A DNA stretch of 64,000 nucleotides from assembly GCA_025057155.1 (NCBI GenBank), contig JANWYD010000022.1, positions 1-64,000 on the forward strand, given 5' to 3'. Below, piece by piece: positions 17,211 through 25,114 of the stretch (position 1 is its first letter; each line of letters begins with the position of its first letter). A program made the position numbers and the translations under genes. Below the pieces are notes generated by a model. It did no database searches and had not been told where the DNA came from. It saw only the letters and a program-made list of their open reading frames with translations. This DNA comes from Chloroflexaceae bacterium. GTDB lineage: Bacteria > Chloroflexota > Chloroflexia > Chloroflexales > Chloroflexaceae.

Positions 17211-17385
17211 GACTTCATAACCAGACACAGGGCCGGTTTCCGCTCTTCCGCATTCTGACGACCCAGAACCGTTCGGCATCGTCGTGCACGGGGTTTGCAG
17301 ATATTGATTCTCATGCTAGCATTGATGACTAAAGGCACAACAGACTCCGTACTACGAAGCCGAGGGAGGTTTCAGGATTCGTACC

Positions 17386-19049
17386 ATGCGCGTACTCGCC
17401 CTACTGCTGCTCGTCGCCGTTGCGGGTTGCGGCCCGGCGGCTCAGACGCCCTCTGCGGCGCCGACCACGGCGCCAGCCTCTCCCACCGAGGCCGCCACGG
17501 TCGCGGCGACTACGGCCCCCGCAGCGCCCACTACGGCGCCTGCTCCAACGCCGGTGATCGGCGGCGCCGTCACTCGCGCGATCACGGCTGAACCGACCAG
17601 TCTCGATCCGCACGCCGCCCCAGGTTCGGGCCAGAATGTCATCCTCCCTTACATCTTCGACACCCTGGTGTTTCGTGACATGGACAACACCTACCAGCCA
17701 TATCTGGCCACAGACTGGGAGATCGCCCCCGATGGCAAGAGCGTCACCTTTACCCTGCGCGACGATGTGATCTTCCACGACGGAACGCCGCTCAACGCCG
17801 AGGCGGTGGCATTCACATTCAAGCGTTTCAAAGAGGCCAGGACGTCGGCCGGTGAGGGCCTGGCCAGTATGACCGACGTGGAGGCCCTTGACAACCGCAC
17901 GGTGCGCTTCACGTTCAGCGAGCCTTCGGCGGTGTGCTTCAGCACCCTGGCGACCCCCTACGCCGGGATCGTCAGCCCCGCGGCGGTTGAGGCTGCAGGC
18001 AATGCCTTCGGCCAGCAACCGGTGGGCAGCGGACCTTTTAAGTTCGCCTCATGGAAGCAAGGCACCGAGATTGTGCTCGAGCGCAACCCGGACTATCGCT
18101 GGTCGCCGCCGCCGGTCGCCAATCCAGGGGCGCCCTACCTGGAGCGGGTGATTTTCAAGGTGATCCCCGACGCCAGCACCAACTGGCGGCCCTGCAGGCG
18201 GGCGAGGTCGATCTGATCTTCGTGAATGCGCCCAACCATATAGAGAAGCTGAAGGCCGATCCCTCGGTCGAGTCAATTGAGACGCGCCTCAATAGCCTGA
18301 TCTAACTGGGCTTCAACTGCGCCAAGGCTCCCCTCGATGAGGTCAAGGTGCGTCAGGCGCTCTCGCACGCGGTCAACAAGGAAGAGATCCTGGCGGCAGC
18401 CCTTGGCGGCACAGGCCAGGCGGCCTTCGCGCCAATGGCGCCCGCCCTCCCCGGCTTTGATCCGAGCCTGAAGCAGTACGAACTCGGCTACGATCCGGCC
18501 CGCGCCAGCGCCCTGCTGACCGAGGCGGGCTTTGCGCCCGGCCCCGATGGCACGCTCGTCCGCAACGGCCAGCCGCTGAACCTGACTCTGCTAACCTTCG
18601 CCCGCGCCCCGAACGAAGACGTGGCTACGCTCTTGCAGAGCCAGTTGAAGGCCATCGGAGTCAACGTGACCATTCAGCAATACGATACGCCTACCGCGGC
18701 GAAAGCGGCCACCGAGGGGCAGTACGATCTGTTGCTATGGCGCTATGATCGCAACGATGCTGATGTGCTCAACGTCAACCTGCACTCCAGCCGCATCGGC
18801 AGCTCCAACCGCTTCGGCTACAGCAACCCCCAGGTGGACGAGTTGCTCGACCGGGCGGCCCGCGAACTGGACGAAGCCGCTCGCGCCCGGTACTACATCG
18901 AGGCTCAGAAGCTGATCATGGCCGACGCGCCCTGGCAGCCGCTCTACGTGCCGGTGGACGTACTGGCCATCAATAAGCGCATCCAGAACTACCACCTGGC
19001 CTCGATGGGGCGCATTTTGCTCAACGAAGCGCAGGTGCTGACACAGTAA
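17386..19049 (+). pseudogene. ABC transporter substrate-binding lipoprotein, family 5 (DppA/OppA-like), disrupted
   Basis: The start is intact: GGGAGG precedes ATG 17386, then a signal peptide with lipobox VAVAGC, a Thr/Ala/Pro linker and a family-5 fold (TAEPTSLDPHAA, GSGPFKF). The frame then breaks near 18180: a missing base after codons for DAST shifts translation into a stop at 18216. The correct continuation (QLAALQAGEVDL) lies in another frame and meets TAA at 18303-18305, where relatives have Tyr (SLI*LGFNC). From 18306 the frame is open to 19049 with normal family sequence. Two independent lesions suggest a decaying gene or two sequence errors. Both permease genes directly downstream are intact. 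Confidence 0.85.
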
Positions 19050-19054
19050 CGCGT

Positions 19055-19984
19055 ATGGCCAGATATGTGCTCAGGCGGCTTGCCGGGGCGGCGCTGATGC
19101 TGCTCGCCGTTAGCCTGATCGTCTTTGTGTTGCTCGATGTGGTTCCTGGCGATGTGGCACAGACCCTGGCGGGCGACCTGGCCTCGCAGGAACAACTGGC
19201 GGCCGTGCGCCGCGAACTGGGCCTCGACCAACCACTCCTTATGCGTTACGCGCGGTTCGTTGAGGGGGTCGCGCTTCGCGGCGACCTGGGCGCGTCGGCC
19301 GTCTCGGGCCGGCCGGTGGCCGCCTTGCTTGCCGAACGCTTCGGAGCGACCCTCAAGCTGGCGCTGGCGGCGCTGGGGCTGGCGCTGGCGGCGGGGTTGC
19401 TCCTGGGAACCCTTGCGGCTGTCCGAGCGGGGGGATACCTGGACCTGGCAGTGATGGCCGGGGCGACGCTGGGCGAGTCGTTGCCATCGTTCTGGGTGGC
19501 CCTGCTGCTGATCCAGGTGTTTGCCCTCCAACTCGGCTGGCTGCCGGTGGTCGGAGCCGGCAGCCTGAAGCATCTGGTGTTGCCCGCAGTGACCATGGCG
19601 CTGCCAGCGATTGCACTGCTGGCCCGGATCGTGCGCAGTTGTCTGCTCGACGTGCGTGGCGCCGACTTCGTGCGCACGGCTCGCGCCAAGGGACTGGACC
19701 CACTCCTGGTATGGCGCGATCACATCTTCCGCAACGCCATTCTGCCAGTGATCACCATCCTGGGCCTGTACCTTGGTCATATCCTCGGCGGCGCGTTCAT
19801 TGTTGAAACGATCTTCGCCTGGCCCGGCCTGGGCCGACTGGTGGTGCAGGCTATCTTTGACCGCGATGTTCCCGTCGTCGTTGGCGCCGTGCTGCTGATC
19901 GCCGTAATCTACCAGGTGTTGAACCTGGCAGTTGATTTGCTCCACGCCTGGCTGGACCCGAGGGTGGGGCGCGAAGCGCTCTGA
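19055..19984 (+). CDS. Peptide/nickel-type ABC transporter permease (DppB-like)
   Basis: Inner-membrane subunit of a family-5 (oligopeptide/nickel) importer, 309 aa with six predicted helices. It starts MARYVLRRLAGAALMLLAVSLIVFVLLDVVPGD, as usual for the DppB group. The EAA loop that contacts the ATPase is DFVRTARAKGLDPLLVWRDHIFRNAILP (around residues 205-232). It starts 5 bp after the disrupted binding-protein gene and ends 7 bp before the second permease. No ATPase genes follow, so ATPases would have to be supplied from elsewhere. Confidence 0.93.
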   Translation: MARYVLRRLAGAALMLLAVSLIVFVLLDVVPGDVAQTLAGDLASQEQLAAVRRELGLDQPLLMRYARFVEGVALRGDLGASAVSGRPVAALLAERFGATLKLALAALGLALAAGLLLGTLAAVRAGGYLDLAVMAGATLGESLPSFWVALLLIQVFALQLGWLPVVGAGSLKHLVLPAVTMALPAIALLARIVRSCLLDVRGADFVRTARAKGLDPLLVWRDHIFRNAILPVITILGLYLGHILGGAFIVETIFAWPGLGRLVVQAIFDRDVPVVVGAVLLIAVIYQVLNLAVDLLHAWLDPRVGREAL

Positions 19985-19991
19985 CATCGCT

Positions 19992-20906
19992 ATGGCTCTC
20001 AAGATCGAGCAACCTGCCGGACGTGCGATGGAGCGTCACCGGGACGCATCTGCCGCAGCCCGGGACGAGCAGCGACGCTGGCGCGTCGCCCTGCGTCCGA
20101 ACGTCGTAGTCGGCGCCGTGCTGGTAGGGATGCTGACGCTGGCGGCGGTGCTTGCACCGCTCCTGGCCCCTTACCCTCCTGACCAGATCCAGCCCGCGTT
20201 GCGCCTGCGACCGCCGAGTTTCGAGCATCCCTTCGGCACCGACGCCTTCGGGCGCGATCTGTACAGCCGGGTGCTCTACGGCGCGCGGATTGCCCTGCGC
20301 GTCTCGCTGCTGTCGGTCGTGCTGGCAGCAGCGCCGGGGATCTGGCTGGGCCTGCTGGCGGGGTACCACGGCAGGTGGAGCGATCAGATCCTCTCACGGG
20401 TGATGGAGATCTGGCTGGCCTTCCCCGGCCTGCTGCTTGCCATCGTGCTGATGGCGCGCCTGGGTCCCTCACTGGACACGACGGTGATCGCCCTGGGGGT
20501 GATCGGCCTGCCCTCGTTCTACCGCCTGGCCCGCAGCGGAACCATGTCAGCGCGTCAGGCGCTCTACGTGGAAGCCGCCCGGGCGCTAGGGATCGGCCAT
20601 ACGCGTATTCTCTGGCGCCACATCCTGCCCAACCTGGCTTCGCCGCTAATTGTCCTCATTACGCTGCGGATGGGCACAATGCTGCTGGCCGCTGGCGGGT
20701 TAAGCTTCATCGGGCTGGGAGCGCAGCCGCCCACTCCCGAATGGGGCGCCCTGCTGGCCTCCGGGCGCGACCACCTCGACACGGCCTGGTGGCTGGCGTT
20801 CTTTCCCGGGCTGGCCTTCACCCTGAGCGTCACTGGCTTCAATCTCCTCGGCGACGGATTGCGCGACCTGCTGGCGCCCGAAACGCAGGGCGCAACGGCG
20901 CGCTGA
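19992..20906 (+). CDS. Peptide/nickel-type ABC transporter permease (DppC-like)
   Basis: Second membrane subunit, 304 aa. A charged cytoplasmic N-terminus precedes the OppC_N helix, then HPFGTDAFGRDLYSRVLYGARI, a hallmark of DppC proteins. The EAA loop is ALYVEAARALGIGHTRILWRHILPN. It starts 7 bp after dppB; Met13 is a less likely alternative start. Genes for the two ATPase subunits are absent from this locus. Confidence 0.93.
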   Translation: MALKIEQPAGRAMERHRDASAAARDEQRRWRVALRPNVVVGAVLVGMLTLAAVLAPLLAPYPPDQIQPALRLRPPSFEHPFGTDAFGRDLYSRVLYGARIALRVSLLSVVLAAAPGIWLGLLAGYHGRWSDQILSRVMEIWLAFPGLLLAIVLMARLGPSLDTTVIALGVIGLPSFYRLARSGTMSARQALYVEAARALGIGHTRILWRHILPNLASPLIVLITLRMGTMLLAAGGLSFIGLGAQPPTPEWGALLASGRDHLDTAWWLAFFPGLAFTLSVTGFNLLGDGLRDLLAPETQGATAR

Positions 20907-21012
20907 GATGACTGCAATGGGAAGCGACGCAAGGAGGGCGGGGGCTTCTGGGCATACCAATTTCGTGCGCGCGTGTGGTTGCCTCTGTGTCCAAATCTTC
21001 AGGTTCGGAAAA

Positions 21013-21040
21013 GCAGGAGCCACTGGCCTGTGGCCCCTGC
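21013..21040. terminator. Hairpin between convergent genes
   Basis: GCAGG-A-GCCAC / GTGGC-C-CCTGC with a 6-nt loop lies between the dppC-like gene and the convergent gene at 21060. It could serve both strands, but no U-run follows on either side. Confidence 0.45.
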
Positions 21041-21059
21041 CTCTACCAATAGAAACAGA

Positions 21060-21614
21060 TCATGCCAGGCCCTTGTGGCGCCACTCCGCCTCCAGGGCGC
21101 TGGCATCGGCGGCGCCGTCGCGGTGGAGGATCGCCGTAGCGCGCTCGCGCTCATCGCCGTCGGCGCGCACCATCACCAGGGTGCCCCCGCGGCGGATGAG
21201 ATCTTCGTACACCAGCGCCTCCTCGTGGGTAATGCCTGCCCAGGTGAGCGCCCCGAGGATGCCGCCGCCCACCGCCCCGGCCCCCGCGCCGACCACCATT
21301 GTAGCGCCAGCGGCGCCGCCCAGCGCCGCCGCAAGGGGACCGGCGGCAAGCACCGGGCCGATGCCGGGGATAGCGACAACCACCATGCCCACCAGCGCCC
21401 CCAGCATCCCGCCAAGAAGCCCGCCCCCGATGGCGCCGATGGCCATGTCCTCCACGTGCTCGACGTTGGCGCCCACGATATTCACGTGCTCCTGCTGTTG
21501 CTGAGGCGTAACAAGGCTGATCTTCTCGCGCGCGATCCCGCTGGCGAGCAGATCAGCAACCGCGCGCTCCGCGTCCGCGGGCTGCGCGAAGATCCCTACC
21601 ACGGTCTGCGTCAT
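21060..21614 (-). CDS. General-stress 17M-like / DUF1269-type glycine-rich protein
   Basis: A 184-aa protein. The N-terminal ~45 residues (TQTVVGIFAQPADAERAVADL, ASGIAREKISLVT) resemble the YflT/heat-stress 17M domain. A long Gly/Ala-rich hydrophobic middle (about residues 58-125, with GGGLLGGMLGALVGM) may insert in or lie along a membrane. A C-terminal part similar to the start (GITHEEALVYEDLIRRGGTLVMV) follows. AAGGAGGT lies about 7 nt before the ATG at 21614. Biochemical function is unknown; relatives are often stress-induced. Confidence 0.75.
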   Translation of the reverse strand: MTQTVVGIFAQPADAERAVADLLASGIAREKISLVTPQQQQEHVNIVGANVEHVEDMAIGAIGGGLLGGMLGALVGMVVVAIPGIGPVLAAGPLAAALGGAAGATMVVGAGAGAVGGGILGALTWAGITHEEALVYEDLIRRGGTLVMVRADGDERERATAILHRDGAADASALEAEWRHKGLA

Positions 21615-21802
21615 AGAAGCACCTCCTTGTGTACCGAACATAGGGAAACCGGGTTTCCGCATGCCTCCCGCCCGATGGAGAGGCGTATCGTCAGGCGCGC
21701 GGCGTGCCTCCTCCTCACAATGCAATACAGCGATTATTTCGCAGTATAGGCGATCCGCGCCGGTTGCTCAAGGGGGGATTCCTGCTCCAGCGAGAGATGA
21801 GC

Positions 21803-22312
21803 AGTCTGTAAAATAAGTTTCCCGGCAATTCCGCCCCCTCCCAACCTCTCTGGTGTAGGGTTTTTCGAGCAAGAAGGGGTTTTCGGCATTCCAATGCGCT
21901 TCCAATCCTCACCCCCCCGCCCCCCTCTCCACCTACGGTGGAGAGGGGGGAGTTGGGCGTCCCGATGCCCCGGATGGCGAATGTGGCGCGAGGATGTGCC
22001 GGAAAACCCTACACCTGAGAACCTCCCAACCTCCCCCCGTTGGGGGAGGAGCCGGACTCGCTCCCCCGGCAGGTTCAAGGGCGGACAAACCATGTGAGCC
22101 AGAACAGCCGCTAACCGCTTTGGGACGCCCCAACGCTCGGCTCGGCGCTCCCCTCTCCCGCGTTGCAGGAGAGGGGCAGGGAGTGAGGGTGAACCGGCGC
22201 ATCCCAATGCCATCCACCGTATCTGCGCTCACGCGTTCTGTCCGCCCCTGAACCCCAACGGGGGATGGTTGAGGAGGGAGCAGGGGTTAGCGAAAAACTT
22301 CCTTTACAGACT
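21803..22312. repeat. Family-2 inverted-repeat element, expanded by nested insertions
   Basis: Outer arms AGTCTGTAAAATAAG (21803-21817) and CTTCCTTTACAGACT (22298-22312) match at 13 of 15 positions and resemble the ends of the 7161-7293 copy. Next to the left arm the shared TTTCCCGGCA motif and CCTCCCAAC follow. Inside lie a complete family-1 element (21846-22021) and another segment bounded by 15/16 arms (22072-22087 GGTTCAAGGGCGGACA; 22239-22254 TGTCCGCCCCTGAACC). Confidence 0.6.
21846..22021 (+). mobile_element. Family-1 MITE-like element, copy A
   Basis: A 176-bp element with terminal inverted repeats CTCWGGTGTAGGGTTTT / AAAACCCTACACCTGAGAA. The flanks are a perfect 9-bp direct repeat, CCTCCCAAC (21837-21845 and 22022-22030), next to the ends. 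It sits inside a family-2 element. A central palindrome (CCTCTCCAC / GTGGAGAGG) is present. It has no coding capacity. Confidence 0.8.
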
Positions 22313-22486
22313 AAATTAGCAGCGTAGTCGCCTGATGCGGTCATGTTTCGCTGGTTTTGGCGGCGGAGCTGCCCAAATCAGCGAAAAACCCGGAGTTTGG
22401 GGCAAGCCCCAAAGACTTTGCAATCGCCCCGCTCAGGGAGGCGCGACGAAACGTTCGGCACGAGCTGGATGCAAGCAACCAGAGCA

Positions 22487-23104
22487 TCAATCAGCGTCGA
22501 ACACCTCATCCACGGAAACGGCGAAGCCATTAAGCAGCGCAGACGTGGCCACTTCGCCCCGCCGGAAGACGCCGTGTTCGGCGTAGCGCGCGCCGGCCAG
22601 GGTCAACACGGTGATCGTCTCGTCGAAAGGATTGACGATCCAGTACTCGGGTATCTGAGCTTCGGCATAGTCGCCCACCTTCTCGACGGTGTCACGCTCG
22701 GGGTCGGCCTCGCTCACCACTTCGACAACCAGATCGGCCCCGAGCCAGTAGCGATTCTGCCGGCGCGGGTCATTCGCGTCACGCAGAAGCAGGATATCCG
22801 GCTCGCGGAACTTGCCCTCACGGATGCGCAGGCGCAAGGCGGCGAAGAGCACGCGCCCGCCGCGCGGCTCGACAAACGCCACGAGCGCAAGGAACAGGAA
22901 GCGCAGGATCGTCTGATGCCTGTCGGTGGGCATTGGCAGGACCTCAATACGGCCGTCGGTGAACTCGACAAGGTAGCGGGTATGATCGGTCAGCCTGAGA
23001 TACTGCTCCTCGGTCCACAGTCCCTGAAGGGGTAAGAGGTCAATTTCCAGCCCGTCAGCCTCGCGGACGAGCTTGAGGGACTCGGCGCGCGTTTGCATAG
23101 CCAT
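22487..23104 (-). CDS. Uma2-family (DUF820) putative endonuclease
   Basis: A 205-aa protein of the Uma2/PD-(D/E)xK-like family, abundant in Chloroflexota and cyanobacteria. Key features are TEEQYLRLTDHTRYLVEFTDGRIEVLPMPTDRHQ, the REPDILLLRD strand with the putative catalytic Asp, then ADLVVEVVSEADPERDTVEKVGDYAEAQIPEYWIVNP. Molecular function is unproven. ATG at 23104 (MAMQTRAES) follows a GTGAGG stretch; Met3 is an alternative. It is a lone gene next to repeat-rich DNA, as such genes often are. Confidence 0.85.
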   Translation of the reverse strand: MAMQTRAESLKLVREADGLEIDLLPLQGLWTEEQYLRLTDHTRYLVEFTDGRIEVLPMPTDRHQTILRFLFLALVAFVEPRGGRVLFAALRLRIREGKFREPDILLLRDANDPRRQNRYWLGADLVVEVVSEADPERDTVEKVGDYAEAQIPEYWIVNPFDETITVLTLAGARYAEHGVFRRGEVATSALLNGFAVSVDEVFDAD

Positions 23105-23319
23105 AGGCGCCTCACGTTGCAATCGCTTATAGTGAAGATAGTATACCCTCTGGCATGGCGCTACGGCCAGCAGCGACCGCGGCCTCCCTTCATCAAAATT
23201 CCAAAACCTGCTATTACCACAAGACTCGGCAGGGGTGGCCGGGGCCCGCGGCTCTCCGAGCCTTCCCTCCAAGGAGCGGGCTCGTTGTCGTGCGGCTATT
23301 CGAAATGGCATTACCCCCG

Positions 23320-24732
23320 TTACCCCCGGCTCAAGGCCGAAATCCGCATGAGCAGACCGACAATGATGAAGTTGACCAGCACCGACGAGCCGCCGTAGGA
23401 GACGAAGGGCAGCGTAATGCCTGTGAGGGGAATGAGCCGCAGGTTGCCGCCGATGATGATCAGCGTCTGCACGGCAATGATCGTTGTCAGGCCGATCGCC
23501 AGGAGTTGCTCGAAGCCGCGAAAGCGACCGGGGATCCGCAGGGCGATGTGAAAGCCGCGGAAGATCAGCAAGATGTAGGCGATCAACACTGCCAGCGTGC
23601 CCGCCAGACCCATCTCCTCGCCGATGGCGGTGAAGATGAAGTCGGTGTGGATGGCCGGCACAATCGCCGGCACCCCCAGCCCCAACCCCGCCCCGAAGAT
23701 CCGCCCCGCCGCCAGAGCATAGATCGCCTGGACGATCTGGTACCCGCTACCCTGGGCCGTGGTCCACGGGTCGAGCCAGATCTGCACCCGAACGGCCACC
23801 ACTGGCACGAGCTGGTACAGCACATAGGCGCCCAGGCCAAAGGCCAGCATCCCTGCCAGCACGTACCAGCCCTGCCCGGTCGCCGCGTAGAGCATGGCCA
23901 GAAAGACGCCGAAGAGCAGCAGTGCGGCCCCCAGGTCGCGCTGGAACACAATCGTGGCCATTGCCACCCCCCACATGCCGACGAGCGGCGCCAGGTACGG
24001 CAGCGGCGGCAGGGTCAGCGGCCCGATGCGGTAGCCCGCGCTCACCACTTCGCGGTATTCGTTCAGGTACGAAGCCATGAAGATCACCAGAATGATCTTC
24101 AGCAACTCCGAGGGTTGAAAGAGAAACAACCCGAAGTTGAACCAGACCCTGACCCCGCTGTTGTTCGGATCGACGCCGAAGATAAAGGTGGCGAAGATCA
24201 GCAGCAAACCCAGCGCCAGCCAGACATAGCGGTAGTGGTCGAGGAAATCAATCAGCGAGAGGCGCAGGGTGCGGATGAGCAGGCGATCCCAGGGCACGAA
24301 CAGCATCGCCCCCAGCCCCAGCACGCCCAGCGTCACCCAGAGCGATTGTTTGGCCGCTACCCCCTCGTAGCATGGAAAGACCACGCCGTCGGCGGCGGTG
24401 CAGCGGTAGAGCATATTGAGACTCGGTTCAAGCCGCGCGGTGAGCATCAGGCTTAAGCCGGCCAGCAGAGCCACCAGGGGCAGGAGCACCTGATCGGCAT
24501 GCGGGCTGCTCACGCTCAGGCCCAGCGACACGCCGATGAACAGGAGCAGGGGAAGCGTTGAGGGCCACAGAATGTTCAACACTCCTGGCACGCTGGCGAC
24601 AAACTCCCGCTGCCGCGTCGCGACGACCACCAGCAGATAACCCGCGGCAAAGAAGAGGAGTACGGTCAGAAGCAATTGAAACTCTACCCCACGAAACCGG
24701 CGGAGTATTGCCATAAAGGGGCGCTGTGCCAT
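23320..24732 (-). CDS. FtsW/RodA/SpoVE-type peptidoglycan polymerase
   Basis: SEDS-family membrane glycosyltransferase (470 aa, about 12 helices) building glycan strands in division or elongation. The signature GITLPFVSYGGSS is at the C-terminal end. FQPSELLKIILVIFMASYL and FTAIGEEMGLAG are the other conserved motifs. The N-terminal ~180 residues add hydrophobic segments and an external loop with two Cys (CTAADGVVFPC), giving a longer protein than typical FtsW. ATG at 24732 (MAQRPFMAIL) is chosen. No PBP partner is adjacent, so division (FtsW) and elongation (RodA) roles cannot be separated. Confidence 0.92.
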   Translation of the reverse strand: MAQRPFMAILRRFRGVEFQLLLTVLLFFAAGYLLVVVATRQREFVASVPGVLNILWPSTLPLLLFIGVSLGLSVSSPHADQVLLPLVALLAGLSLMLTARLEPSLNMLYRCTAADGVVFPCYEGVAAKQSLWVTLGVLGLGAMLFVPWDRLLIRTLRLSLIDFLDHYRYVWLALGLLLIFATFIFGVDPNNSGVRVWFNFGLFLFQPSELLKIILVIFMASYLNEYREVVSAGYRIGPLTLPPLPYLAPLVGMWGVAMATIVFQRDLGAALLLFGVFLAMLYAATGQGWYVLAGMLAFGLGAYVLYQLVPVVAVRVQIWLDPWTTAQGSGYQIVQAIYALAAGRIFGAGLGLGVPAIVPAIHTDFIFTAIGEEMGLAGTLAVLIAYILLIFRGFHIALRIPGRFRGFEQLLAIGLTTIIAVQTLIIIGGNLRLIPLTGITLPFVSYGGSSVLVNFIIVGLLMRISALSRG

Positions 24733-25114
24733 AGATGATCCCGTTTGCTCATATGTATGGCCCTGTGTGAGACAGTGTAGCAAAGGCGCGAATGTAGGGC
24801 GAATGCAGGTAGTGAGAACAAAACAGCGAATGCCGGATTGGGCATCAGTCGCGGAGCAAGGCGAGAACAAGTGAAAGTTTAGTTTCAGCATTTCTCTGTC
24901 GCCTATCGAAATCAGGAAACACTACCTGTTATCGCTATTTTAGCGACTCATCTCTACGATAGGCAAGGATTAACTCAGGCTTAACATATTCATGACGCCA
25001 TCACAATCTATCTTCGGTATAGTTATGAGGTAAAAAGATCGGCCCGCTAGCGAACGACGCTGCCATTCACTCCCCCTCGCATCTCCCGTCAACACGTGAA
25101 AGGAATTCAGGAAC
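24733..25114. other. Divergent regulatory region, ftsW/rodA and DUF3141 genes
   Basis: 382 bp, clearly more AT-rich than the surroundings in its second half. No gene. It contains the TTAAC direct repeat and TATAGT listed separately. Confidence 0.5.
24970..25023 (+). promoter_or_regulatory. Phased TTAAC repeats and -10-like box before the DUF3141 gene
   Basis: TTAACTC (24970-24976) and TTAACAT (24981-24987) are 11 bp apart, like sites for OmpR/PhoB-type activators. TATAGT at 25018-25023 is a possible -10, but it is 30 bp beyond the repeat, so the link is uncertain. The gene starts at 25115. Confidence 0.4.

Larger units (their letters stand above)
21615..22486. other. Gene-free region filled with nested repeats
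   Basis: This 872-bp gap holds the 21644-21658 palindrome (GGAAACC/GGTTTCC), a family-2 element interrupted by a family-1 element, and a third inverted-repeat segment. The rest, 22313-22486, lies beyond the 3' end of the Uma2 gene. No gene is supported. Confidence 0.7.

Noticed and set aside
17290-17330. Fur- or Zur-like box (TATTGATTCTCATGCTAGCAT) upstream of the importer genes
   Set aside because: Only one half resembles a metal-regulator site and the dyad symmetry is poor.
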